From JABDGR01 sp964561455 (GTDB taxonomy: Bacteria > Verrucomicrobiota > Verrucomicrobiia > Opitutales > JABDGR01), in the NCBI GenBank assembly GCA_964561455.1, contig CAZLPS010000019.1, forward strand, positions 1-57,232: DNA of 57,232 nucleotides. Direction: 5' to 3'. This document shows positions 15,365 through 23,906 of the stretch, in pieces. A program made the position numbers and the translations under genes. Numbering within the stretch: position 1 is the first letter of the stretch; each line of letters starts with the position of its first letter. Under the pieces are notes generated by a model. That model was not told where the DNA came from. It did no database searches and saw only the letters and a list, made by a program, of their open reading frames with translations.

Positions 15365-17617
15365 TTATCGCGCCGGTACGTCCTTCTTCTCCGGCGGCGT
15401 CAGCAGGAAAGCGATGTCGTGGCCCTTGAGGTCGAGGCCGGTGCCGACGATTTGGCCGTGGGCGTTAATGCCGGTGGCTTCAGATAATACCTTAAAGCCT
15501 GCCGCGACAAGACCGGCTTCGCCAACGAGTGCATTGAGGTCCTGCATCCGGCCATCGCCATAGACATACGCGTGGTCGCCGCCGTGAATTTTCCAACTCC
15601 TAATATTTGCCGGGCCGAATGCACCCACGACCTGACCGGACGAGTTGACGGCATTGGCAATGCTATATTCCCAGCCAAGTGTCCCGAGGTCACGCTCCCT
15701 CCCCTGGAGATAAAGAAACGCATGCTCAGTCCCGTATAATCGAGGAGCGATGGCGCCATCGCCCACCACCAACCCGGCAGCATTATTGGCCGACGGGCGG
15801 AAACCGAGAAACTCCGACCAGCCCTCGGGGTGAAGGAGAAAGGCGCGGGTTTCGCCGGCCAAATAAAAAGTTCCAACAACACACCCTGCATCACTGATGG
15901 CGACGTTGCCATCGCTACTTACGTTATCATTTTCCGTGAAGGCACCAATGGGATCCTGCACCCCCCCTTCACTGTAGAGGAATATGGGCGGCCGGCCATC
16001 ATTGGCGTTTTGACGCCTGCCAACCACGCAGCCGGAACTGTTAATCGCCAGTGCCCAACTGTAACTTTCATCGTGATCGTCGAGGTCCTGCATCTTGCCC
16101 AGGTAAAAGAGAAAGGCATGTTCGCCTCCGCGCGTCGTTTCCGCCTGTCCGACAATTTGCCCCTTGTCATTAATCGCCGCGGCACTGCTGTTTTTACCTC
16201 CGAGCGTCCCCACGTCTTGCATCTTCCCCCCTTCATAGACAAACGCGTGGGTGACATTTCTTTGCCGTTCTGTCCCATTCGTGCTGGCCAAATATTCCAC
16301 CTGGTTGGTTTCGGCCGCACCGACGACTTGGCCGGAATCGTTGATGGCACTGGCGAAGCTGGTGGACCCGCCAAGCGTACCGAGCGCCACGAGCGTCCAT
16401 CCGGGTGAGGCGGCAGTCGGGTCAACGGCCAGAGCGGCGGCGAGGGTGTTCGGATTGACCGGCGTCAGCAAAAAGGCTGCCAAATTACCCGCCGTGTAGC
16501 GACCCTGGCAAATGATCTGGCCGCGATCGTTTATTCCCATGGCATTGGTGAGTCCTTCAATCCCGGCCGCAGCAAGTCCGTCCGCGCCAATAAGGGAATT
16601 CAAGTCATGCATGCGGCCATGTGAAAAAAGAAATGCATGACCGAAGATAACCAGGGGCGAACCGTAGCCAAGGCTGCCGAACGCTCCCACCACCTCACCG
16701 GAAGCATTGATGGCGTTGGCCGTACTGGCCTGCCATCCCAGCGTGCCAAGATCCTGCATTTTGCCGCTGTGGTAGATAAAAGCATGGGGAAAGCCGTCGG
16801 CGGTATAAGCATTACCGACCACTTCGTCCCTTGCATTAATGGCCAGGGCGCAGCTGGTTTTACCACCCAGCGTGCCGAGGTCCTGCACCGTGCCCCCGCG
16901 ATAGAGAAAAGCATGGTCGTCGTCCTGCCGTTGAATGCGTTGGTGGTAAACATTAAGATACCACGTTCCATTGCCCCACGCGCCGACGATTTCGCCCGAA
17001 TCATTGAGCGCCGTGGCAAAACTATAATTTCCGGTGAATGGGCCGAGGTCTTCCATTTTCCTGTCGTGGAATAAAAACGCATGCCGACCACCGTCGGAAG
17101 TCTCGGAAGATCCGACAATTTGGCCGGAACGGTTAATGGCGGCCACCGTGCTGTTTTCGCCGCCCAAAGTGCCCAAGGCAAATTTCTTGCTGCCACTGAT
17201 CAAAAACGCCGCGCCAGAGTCATCACCGGCATATTGTCCGGAATCGTTGAATGCCCTAATCCCGCGGTATTCCACCCCGGAGGCGTCGAGATCATGAGCC
17301 TTGGCGCCATCAAATAGAAAATAATGAGATTCACCGTTGGTGGCATAAGTGCCGATGATCTGCCCCGAGCCATTGATTGCAAATGCCTCACTCAGGTCCA
17401 GAAAGTCCCCATCGCGGGAAGGTGGTCCGAAACGCGTGATGACGTAATTCGAGGAAGCAGTTGCCGGCAACAACTTCACCTCGGGCGATTCTTGCGGCGC
17501 AAAACTTTGTGCGCAAGAGGCCAAAGCGAATACAGCGGCCACCATGCCCGCCGGGAATAGGTTCGCGACACTTAGGGAAGGCCTCTGGCGGTATGATCTT
17601 TGGAGTGGGGAAAGCAT
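15365..17617 (-). CDS. HAF-repeat extracellular protein (larger paralogue)
   Basis: The 750-residue exported protein consists of tandem HAF repeats, recognisable from the recurring pattern HAFLY-x-G-x-MQDLGTLGG-x-S-A-x-AIN-x-GQVVG. I count more than a dozen units from about residue 60 to the end. The N terminus carries a hydrophobic signal ending near a Cys (VFALASCAQ), so it could be a lipoprotein. The ATG at 17617 is preferred over an upstream TTG. The C terminus (GINAHGQIVGTGLDLKGHD-IAFLLTPPEKK) closely matches its upstream neighbour, so the two genes arose by duplication. HAF-repeat proteins are generally uncharacterised and are predicted to form extracellular beta-propeller-like repeats. 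The role is unknown. Confidence 0.85.
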   Translation of the reverse strand: MLSPLQRSYRQRPSLSVANLFPAGMVAAVFALASCAQSFAPQESPEVKLLPATASSNYVITRFGPPSRDGDFLDLSEAFAINGSGQIIGTYATNGESHYFLFDGAKAHDLDASGVEYRGIRAFNDSGQYAGDDSGAAFLISGSKKFALGTLGGENSTVAAINRSGQIVGSSETSDGGRHAFLFHDRKMEDLGPFTGNYSFATALNDSGEIVGAWGNGTWYLNVYHQRIQRQDDDHAFLYRGGTVQDLGTLGGKTSCALAINARDEVVGNAYTADGFPHAFIYHSGKMQDLGTLGWQASTANAINASGEVVGAFGSLGYGSPLVIFGHAFLFSHGRMHDLNSLIGADGLAAAGIEGLTNAMGINDRGQIICQGRYTAGNLAAFLLTPVNPNTLAAALAVDPTAASPGWTLVALGTLGGSTSFASAINDSGQVVGAAETNQVEYLASTNGTERQRNVTHAFVYEGGKMQDVGTLGGKNSSAAAINDKGQIVGQAETTRGGEHAFLFYLGKMQDLDDHDESYSWALAINSSGCVVGRRQNANDGRPPIFLYSEGGVQDPIGAFTENDNVSSDGNVAISDAGCVVGTFYLAGETRAFLLHPEGWSEFLGFRPSANNAAGLVVGDGAIAPRLYGTEHAFLYLQGRERDLGTLGWEYSIANAVNSSGQVVGAFGPANIRSWKIHGGDHAYVYGDGRMQDLNALVGEAGLVAAGFKVLSEATGINAHGQIVGTGLDLKGHDIAFLLTPPEKKDVPAR

Positions 17618-17650
17618 GCTCGAATTTTTTTCGGACCCGAGAAGCAAAGT

Positions 17651-18838
17651 TTACGGTTGGCCTGCTTTATTGTCGGTCGCGCCCTTTCTCTCCGGCGGCG
17701 GCGTCAGCAGAAATGCCATGTCGTGGCCCTTGAGGTCGGTGCCGGTGCCGACGATCTGGCCGCGGGCGTTGATGCCGGTGGCGGTATATAAAACTTTAAA
17801 CCCCGCTGCGGCAAGGCCGGCTTCGCCGACGAGGGTGTTGAGATCCTGCATCTTGCCGTCGCGATAGACAAAGGCATGGCCTTGGGCCGGCTCTTTGTGG
17901 GTGACGCTCGCACCAAATATGCCGACCACCTGGCCAGAGGCGTTAATGGCGCGCGCGGAACTAAAAACTTCTCCCAGCGCACCGAGGTCTTGTTCTTTGC
18001 CGTCACTGTAGAGGAACGCATGCATGCTTCCGTTGGAGGCGGTGAGGTTCCCCTGCCCCACGACCTGGCCGGCGGCATTAATCGCACTGGGATAAAATCC
18101 GATAAATTCCACCCAGCCTTCGGGATGGTAAATGAAGGCACGTCCCATTTCCTTGCCGCTGCCGAAGCCAAAGTTCAGGATTTCGCCGAGAATCAACCCA
18201 GCGTCATTCATTCCAACAATGGACACCAATCCACTATCTTTGCCAAAAAAATTGCTCAAGTTAAGGTCCTGCATTTTCCCATCACGGAAAAGAATGACCT
18301 TATTGTAACCCGCAAATTGGGGTTTGACGGAGGACATCCCGACAATTTGGCCCGAGGCATTAATCGCCATGGGCTGGCTCGAACCGCCATCCGGAAAGTC
18401 GAAGTTGCTCATTTGGCCATCGCTATAGAGAAAGGCGTGGCCAAAGTAGCCTCCCACCTGCCCCACGATTTGCCCGGAAGAATTGATGGCGCGGGCCTCA
18501 CTCTCGTTGCCATTGAGGGCGCCGAGGTCCTGCATCTTACCGTCAGCATAAAGAAAGGCATGGGCGAAAAAGGGATCCCGAATCATCCGGCCGCCGGCAT
18601 TTGCGGGATTCTTAAGACTGGTATCGGCCGCACCCACCACTTGCCCAGCGTCATTAATGGCATTGGCTCGGCTGGAATCGCCGCCGAGGGTGCCGAGGGC
18701 GGTCAGGGTCCAGCCCGTCGCGGCCGGAGACGGAGCCGGTGGGTCGGCGGGCGCGGCCGAACGGGCCACGGGAATGCCGGCGACGAGGGCCAACGCCACC
18801 CCCACCATGCTGCCATAAATTCTCTTTGCGATTTTCAT
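17651..18838 (-). CDS. HAF-repeat extracellular protein (smaller paralogue)
   Basis: The 395-residue protein has a signal peptide (MKIAKRIYGSMVGVALALVAGIPVARSA) followed by about seven HAF repeats with HAFLYADGKMQDLG and AINASGQIVG motifs. It lies 33 bases upstream of the 750-residue paralogue on the same strand, so co-transcription is likely. The ATG at 18838 places the signal peptide at the N terminus; the frame extends to 18871 but adds nothing useful. Both proteins end in the same ~50-residue unit and a charged tail. Function unknown. Confidence 0.85.
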   Translation of the reverse strand: MKIAKRIYGSMVGVALALVAGIPVARSAAPADPPAPSPAATGWTLTALGTLGGDSSRANAINDAGQVVGAADTSLKNPANAGGRMIRDPFFAHAFLYADGKMQDLGALNGNESEARAINSSGQIVGQVGGYFGHAFLYSDGQMSNFDFPDGGSSQPMAINASGQIVGMSSVKPQFAGYNKVILFRDGKMQDLNLSNFFGKDSGLVSIVGMNDAGLILGEILNFGFGSGKEMGRAFIYHPEGWVEFIGFYPSAINAAGQVVGQGNLTASNGSMHAFLYSDGKEQDLGALGEVFSSARAINASGQVVGIFGASVTHKEPAQGHAFVYRDGKMQDLNTLVGEAGLAAAGFKVLYTATGINARGQIVGTGTDLKGHDMAFLLTPPPERKGATDNKAGQP

Positions 18839-19068
18839 ATCGGGGAAAAAAAGATAGACCCTCTGCGCCATACGACGCTCAATTCATCGAATTATTAGAA
18901 AAAATGGGGCGCCACTTCCCCGCAGCTCGAGCCGTGAGCAGGGTGACGGCCCACCCAATGGCGGGGAGCAACCCGAAGCGATCACGGTGAGGGCAAAGTA
19001 GGCGCAAGCAGGGGGGGTTTCATATAATTTGGAATCGTTTGGTGTCTGAAATATAATTTCTGGAAAAA

Positions 19069-19764
19069 TCACGCCAGCCCCGGGAACCACCGCCAGCGGA
19101 CTTGGGCCATGTAGGCGGCGTAGGCGGGGTCCTGGCGGAGGAAGGATTCCTCGGCGAGGCTTTTGACAGCGAACCAGAAAATGAGGAAGAAGACAAAGAG
19201 GGCATTGCGGGGTGAATAATAGGCCAGCGCATAGCCGATGCCGGTAATGGAGACGCCTGTGTAAATGGGATGGCGCATGAAGCGGTAGGCGCCGCGCACC
19301 ACAATGTCCCGCTGCGAGGGTACGAAGCCGATGCTGCGGCCGAGACTGAACCGGCCCCACACATTGATGGCACAACCCAGCAGGGAGATCGCATCGTACC
19401 AGCCCGGCGATACCAGCGCCCGCCCGTCATTTTGGAAAATCAACGGCAGAAATGCCCAATAAGTGGCCACGAGGGTCAACAGCCAATACCAGGGATTGGA
19501 CGTGACACGGACCGGTGCCTTGCGCCACAACATCGTGCCGACCAGAACCAAAGTGGTGAAAAAATAACAAAGGTAGGGAATCGCAAAACTGAAATAGGCG
19601 CGGCTCGAATATAGGCCATAGGCAAAGGGCGCCACGGCCACAATGGCCAGCGGTTTATCCACCCAGGGATTACGCAAACGCATGGCGAATGAAGAATGGG
19701 GTGAAACGATCCGGCGGGTAAAGGGCATGACCATTGGCCGCGAAAACCAGCGGAGGCAAGTCAC
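19069..19764 (-). CDS. Isoprenylcysteine carboxyl methyltransferase-like (ICMT/PEMT) membrane protein
   Basis: Up to 231 residues with about five membrane helices. The diagnostic C-terminal half contains GAYRFMRHPIYTG, the S-adenosylmethionine-binding RHPxY motif of the ICMT/phospholipid methyltransferase family, followed by AEESFLRQDPAYAAYMAQVRW-type residues. The GTG at 19764 overlaps the TGA of the upstream gene by 4 bases (GTGA), which suggests coupling. An ATG at 19683 (MRLRNPWVDKPLAIV) gives a 204-residue protein of more typical length and may be the true start. The substrate cannot be deduced; in bacteria such enzymes may methylate lipids or small molecules. It closes a five-gene run of exported proteins. 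Confidence 0.82.
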   Translation of the reverse strand: MTCLRWFSRPMVMPFTRRIVSPHSSFAMRLRNPWVDKPLAIVAVAPFAYGLYSSRAYFSFAIPYLCYFFTTLVLVGTMLWRKAPVRVTSNPWYWLLTLVATYWAFLPLIFQNDGRALVSPGWYDAISLLGCAINVWGRFSLGRSIGFVPSQRDIVVRGAYRFMRHPIYTGVSITGIGYALAYYSPRNALFVFFLIFWFAVKSLAEESFLRQDPAYAAYMAQVRWRWFPGLA

Positions 19765-20612
19765 TTGATGCGGCGTGGACGCGAGAAGTAATGCAGACCG
19801 CCGAGGGTTAGCCCAAGGCTGAGCGCCAAGCTGGCGAAAACCGAGGCGGCGCTCCCGGTGCGAGTGCCAGCGGGAGTCAGTGCGTCCGCTGTGGGCGCCT
19901 TGGCATCGGCGGGCGGATTTGGCGCGGGCGTGGTCGGTGTGGTGGCGGCGGGCGCGGTGGCGGCTGACGGCGCGGGATTGCGAATGACGCCATTGGCGTA
20001 ATTTATACCCGCGAGCACATTGGTATTCGCGCGCTCGAGGTCGGCGATTATTTTCGCCCGGATTCCACCAAAATCGCCCATAATCGGACCTTTATAGTCC
20101 GGCGCGGTCGGAATGATGAACTCATTGAGGGCGGCGTTGAGGGAATCGAAGGCGGTAATCATATTCGTTTGCACAACCGCGCCGCTGCGCGTCCCTCCCG
20201 GGCCCCTTGCCGCCGCGGGCATGACCATGATTTTCTCCAGCACAGTGCCGGCGGGCGCCGGGCCGGAGGCCAGCGCGTTGGCGTCGGGATGCGCTTTCAC
20301 GTATTGGGCAGCGTTTGCGAGGTCGGCGGCAACAGCGGCCAAATCGGTGGTGGCGGCCTGGTCATATCGGCCGTGATTATCGTTGGTTGCTGCCCGCTTG
20401 AGCGCCGCGAGTGCCTGGTCAACCGCGCGCTGGGCGGCATCCAAATGTCCCTGCGCGGTGGGATTGGCGTCGGGGGCGAGCCTGGGGGCGGCGGGCGGCT
20501 GGGGGCGCGGGGCGGCGTCGGCGAAAAGCGGAACTGTACCAAGGGAAAGCAGGCCGGCGAGGGCCACGCCGAGGACAAAAAAACTGGAACGGGGAAATGG
20601 AAGAATGGTCAT
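19761..20612 (-). CDS. Exported helical-domain protein with C-terminal membrane anchor
   Basis: The 283-residue protein starts at the ATG at 20612 with a signal peptide (MTILPFPRSSFFVLGVALAGLLSLG...LFADA). The mature part is two similar helical segments. The first ends DLANAAQYVKAHPDANAL; the second contains FDSLNAALNEF and the mark FGGIRAKIIADLERA. A Pro/Ala/Thr-rich spacer then leads to a C-terminal hydrophobic helix and a basic tail (GGLHYFSRPRRIK). The same helical domain occurs in the upstream gene (20656-21744) and at the C terminus of the DUF2330 protein (23903-25672). I do not recognise it as a named family. The protein is probably held at the membrane facing outward, next to its soluble relatives. 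Confidence 0.7.
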   Translation of the reverse strand: MTILPFPRSSFFVLGVALAGLLSLGTVPLFADAAPRPQPPAAPRLAPDANPTAQGHLDAAQRAVDQALAALKRAATNDNHGRYDQAATTDLAAVAADLANAAQYVKAHPDANALASGPAPAGTVLEKIMVMPAAARGPGGTRSGAVVQTNMITAFDSLNAALNEFIIPTAPDYKGPIMGDFGGIRAKIIADLERANTNVLAGINYANGVIRNPAPSAATAPAATTPTTPAPNPPADAKAPTADALTPAGTRTGSAASVFASLALSLGLTLGGLHYFSRPRRIK

Positions 20613-20655
20613 GGTAAAAAGGAGGGTAGAAGAATTTTGATTAAAAACAGAATTC

Positions 20656-21744
20656 CTAAAGTCCGATGCCTTCTTGCAGCATAATCGGTTTGGCCAGTTT
20701 GGCATCGGCGCCGGCCGAAACTTTAATGGGTTCAAAGGTGCCACTTTGGCGGTAACCGCCCACGAATCCGCGGACTGCCGTGATGCTGTAATCGCCCGGG
20801 GGAATATCGCGAATGGTGAAATTGCCCTGGTCGTCCGTGATGGTGACCGGTACCCCATTGGCGCGGACGGCGTTGACGGGCAGGGCTCGCGAGGCATCGC
20901 CCATGAATTGGAAGGTGACAAGGACGTTGGCCGCTTTGCCGTCGCCGTTCACCACGCTGCCCGAGATGGAGCCGGATTTTGGGGCGTCAGCGGGGGACGC
21001 GAGGAGACCGGGTGGCGGCGGCACGCGCAGAACTGCGGACGCCCGAACATAAGCCTCGGCGCCGGCCACCAAGTTGACGGTGGCCCAAGAGACACCGCGA
21101 ATAATCTTATCGCGAAAGCCACCGAGTTCGCCAATCACGGCGGAATCAGTGACGTTCGTAGCGCCATTGAGGAACGCATTGAGGCCGCGGTCCAGGCGGT
21201 CAAACGCCGCGGGCAGGGTTGGGTAATGGACGATGACGTTCCGATCCATGATGTAGGCGGAGCCGCTGGTGACATTGACGAGCGGCATTCCCTGGCGGGA
21301 AGGAACCGCCCAAAGCGGGTCAGACTCGGGATGGGCTTTGACGTAGGCGAGGCCGCCATCCACGGCGGTGAGCATCTGATTCAAATCTTCGATGGTTTTT
21401 TCGATAAACCCAATATTCGGGTCGATGGGCGCCTGTTTTAGGGCCTCGAGTGATTTTTGCAATTCGCCGCGCAAATATTCCAAGCGGTGCCGGGTGGTGT
21501 CCGGCTGCGTGGGAACATAAGGCGTGCGCGTGGCCGCCGGGTTCGGACCCTGGGGTGCGGCGACCGCAGGGGCAATCGGAGGCGGAGGCGATGGCGGGGG
21601 CGGAGGGATGCCGGCAAGGGCCGAGCCGACCTGAAATCCAGCGAGAGCCGCAAGACCGAGGGCGAAGATTTTTCCCTTCCGATTCAAAGAAAGCCGGGGT
21701 AGGCCGGAGCCAGCACCGCAATCATCAGTTTGCGCCATCTTCAT
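20656..21744 (-). CDS. Exported protein: helical domain plus carboxypeptidase-regulatory-like domain
   Basis: The 362-residue protein has a signal peptide ending around GSALAG and a Pro-rich linker. It carries the duplicated helical domain: a first half with GGLAYVKAHPESDPL and a second half with FDRLDRGLNAFL and LGGFRDKIIRGV. From about residue 255 to the end is a carboxypeptidase-regulatory-like (transthyretin-fold) beta domain, marked by SISGSVVNGDGKAANVLV and NFTIRDIPPGDYSITAVRG. Such domains usually bind surfaces or sugars. It lies 43 bases upstream of its anchored relative and 152 bases downstream of the di-heme oxidoreductase gene. Function unknown; the shared domain suggests that the proteins assemble with each other. 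Confidence 0.75.
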   Translation of the reverse strand: MKMAQTDDCGAGSGLPRLSLNRKGKIFALGLAALAGFQVGSALAGIPPPPPSPPPPIAPAVAAPQGPNPAATRTPYVPTQPDTTRHRLEYLRGELQKSLEALKQAPIDPNIGFIEKTIEDLNQMLTAVDGGLAYVKAHPESDPLWAVPSRQGMPLVNVTSGSAYIMDRNVIVHYPTLPAAFDRLDRGLNAFLNGATNVTDSAVIGELGGFRDKIIRGVSWATVNLVAGAEAYVRASAVLRVPPPPGLLASPADAPKSGSISGSVVNGDGKAANVLVTFQFMGDASRALPVNAVRANGVPVTITDDQGNFTIRDIPPGDYSITAVRGFVGGYRQSGTFEPIKVSAGADAKLAKPIMLQEGIGL

Positions 21745-21896
21745 GGTTTAGGGGGTAAAATGAACTGACGGGGGCGAGACTTCATCCAAGGATAGGGAGC
21801 CTTGGGGCAACGGAAAGACAAAATACCAATCGTTATAAACCCTGTATCACGGATGACAGTTTCAGGTAATGGAAGCGCGCCAAGCGACAGATTTCG

Positions 21897-23906
21897 CTAT
21901 TTCGCGCCGTCGTGATAGCCTGTCACCAGCGGTTCAGGATCAATGACATCGGGAAATCCGTCGTTGTCGGAATCCTTTAAATATTTGAGGTCCAAGCCAT
22001 AAGCGGCGCGAACGTTGGTCAGGGCGAACGAGGTGATTTTTTCGCCCTTGAGCATCGTCACCGGGCCCTCGATTTTGCCGGGGACCCTGAAGAGCCATTC
22101 GGGGTTGAAGCGCTCGGGGCCGGTGTCCATGCCGGCGACCATGAAATGTTCGCTGATTTTGCCGTCGCCATCCACATCGCAGGGCAGGCGATCCGTTTGA
22201 TAGAGCACGAGGCAGTTGAGAAAGGCGAGGACGGCGGCGCGTTCGGCATCGGTGGCGTGCAGGTAGGCGTCGTGGGAAACCTGGGATTCGCCACCATGGC
22301 GGCGGATGACATCGTCCAGGGTCAGGCTGGCGCCGTCGTGGCCGTAGGGCGCGGTGGTGGCGATGCCCCAGAGCGGGCGGGTGCGCCAGAGTTTTACGAC
22401 GGAGCCGTCGTATTGCGTCTGATAGAAGTCCTCTCCCACGTCATGATATTTGAAATCGCTATAGAGGCCGCGGACGGTGAAGGCGCCCTGATTGGGCTTG
22501 GTGAGGCCGTCTTTCACCGTGCTGAGCGAAACCAGTTTACCCTCGAGGCGATGGGTGGCGTCATTCCAAGCAACCTGCAAGTTGAAGAAGCGGCGGTCGC
22601 CGGTGAAGCGCTGGGTGTAATCGGCCGCGCCGGGATTGGCGGCCTGAATTTGCCAGTCGGCCACGTGGCAGGTGGCGCATTGCATTTGATTAAAAAGTTT
22701 TTCTCCCTGCCGGACTTCGGCGGTGATTTTAGTTTGGGCGGGCGCGGGATGGTTCAGGAGAAACGATTCGGCCAGGTCCAGGTCGCCCGCGGAGATTTCC
22801 TCGCAGTAACCGTCGCGGTCGGGGTCGTCGAGGCTGATGCCGGTCGGCCCGCGAACGACGCCACGGTCTTTTTGCGCGGCGGTAATGCATTGCCGCTGGC
22901 CGGCGTTGGACAGGCCAGTGAAGCCCTGGTCATCCGGATTATCGAGCGTGACGGGATCAAAGGCCTGCAAGCCGCAATGGGTATCCCAGGCGGTGGCAAT
23001 GAAGGCGCGGAGGGTCGTCGCAATGGGCGGTTGGAATTGCGCCGACAACTGGCCGAAGCCAAAGGACTGAAACTCGATCGTGTAACCCGCCACGCCGGGA
23101 AAATGCAAATTGGTGGCGAAGGGGATGCGTTTGCCGTCCTGATCCACGTAAATAATGCTGAAGGCGGCATTGAGGTTGGGGCGGCCGCTGCCGTCGAGGT
23201 CTTCGAAACTGCCAAAATCAATCGTGGCGGCTACGCCGGAGATGCCATCGGGCAAATTTTTAATGACACAACGTTTACCCTTGGATTCAGCCAAACTGAT
23301 CCAGCCGTCGCGGTTGGTGTCCGCAATGGCAAGGGCTGCCTGGCGAATCTGCCAGCCGAGCATCTCGACGAGTCCCGCACCGAATAAGTGCGGAGCTTTG
23401 CGGCCTTCGCCGCCATTCTTGGGAATCACGGCCCCGGCGCCGCCGTCACGATAGGGCATGTTGTGGCAGACGGCGCAGGAATTGACGTGGGCGTGGTCCA
23501 TCATCTTCGTGGCCCCGTCGGATAGCGTCAGGCCATACAAGGCGCCGGTGTTGCCGAAGACGCCGTCGCGCTCGCGAAATTCGCGCTGGAAGAGATCGCG
23601 GCCCCATTTGTAGCCCAGCCACGGATCGGCCTGTTGCAAATACATCGACCCACCCTCAAGCGCCGGATCGGAGGTGTGGACGACGCGCACACGCGGAGTC
23701 TTGATGGACAGGCCGGTGAGGTCGCGCGGGACCAACACAGGGTCGTCGAGCGAATTGCCCGGGCGTTCGGTGAGTTGGGCGGACACGCCGAGGACGGCGA
23801 GAAGGTAAAGCGCCAGCCAAGTGTGCGGCTGGCGGACGGCTGAGAGCACACAAACCATGCGACCATGCATGGCAGAATCAAGCGACGTTGGACGACGGAG
23901 GTTCAC
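21897..23906 (-). CDS. Di-heme oxidoreductase-like cytochrome c (DHOR/peroxidase type)
   Basis: The protein is 669 residues from GTG 23906 or 657 from ATG 23870, with a signal peptide (TWLALYLLAVLGVSAQ). Two CxxCH heme sites are visible, CAVCH near residue 140 and CATCH near residue 409, so two c-type hemes are expected in the periplasm. LWGIATTAPYGHDGAS and DVIRRHGGE are typical of the thiol-oxidoreductase-like/DHOR family. Several Asp-rich calcium-loop-like stretches occur (DTNRDGWIS, DPDRDGYCE, DVDGDGKIS, DSDNDGFPD). The GTG overlaps the TGA of the DUF2330 gene (GTGA), indicating coupling. The substrate is unknown; in-family proteins are often annotated by analogy with cytochrome c peroxidase. 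Confidence 0.88.
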   Translation of the reverse strand: MNLRRPTSLDSAMHGRMVCVLSAVRQPHTWLALYLLAVLGVSAQLTERPGNSLDDPVLVPRDLTGLSIKTPRVRVVHTSDPALEGGSMYLQQADPWLGYKWGRDLFQREFRERDGVFGNTGALYGLTLSDGATKMMDHAHVNSCAVCHNMPYRDGGAGAVIPKNGGEGRKAPHLFGAGLVEMLGWQIRQAALAIADTNRDGWISLAESKGKRCVIKNLPDGISGVAATIDFGSFEDLDGSGRPNLNAAFSIIYVDQDGKRIPFATNLHFPGVAGYTIEFQSFGFGQLSAQFQPPIATTLRAFIATAWDTHCGLQAFDPVTLDNPDDQGFTGLSNAGQRQCITAAQKDRGVVRGPTGISLDDPDRDGYCEEISAGDLDLAESFLLNHPAPAQTKITAEVRQGEKLFNQMQCATCHVADWQIQAANPGAADYTQRFTGDRRFFNLQVAWNDATHRLEGKLVSLSTVKDGLTKPNQGAFTVRGLYSDFKYHDVGEDFYQTQYDGSVVKLWRTRPLWGIATTAPYGHDGASLTLDDVIRRHGGESQVSHDAYLHATDAERAAVLAFLNCLVLYQTDRLPCDVDGDGKISEHFMVAGMDTGPERFNPEWLFRVPGKIEGPVTMLKGEKITSFALTNVRAAYGLDLKYLKDSDNDGFPDVIDPEPLVTGYHDGAK

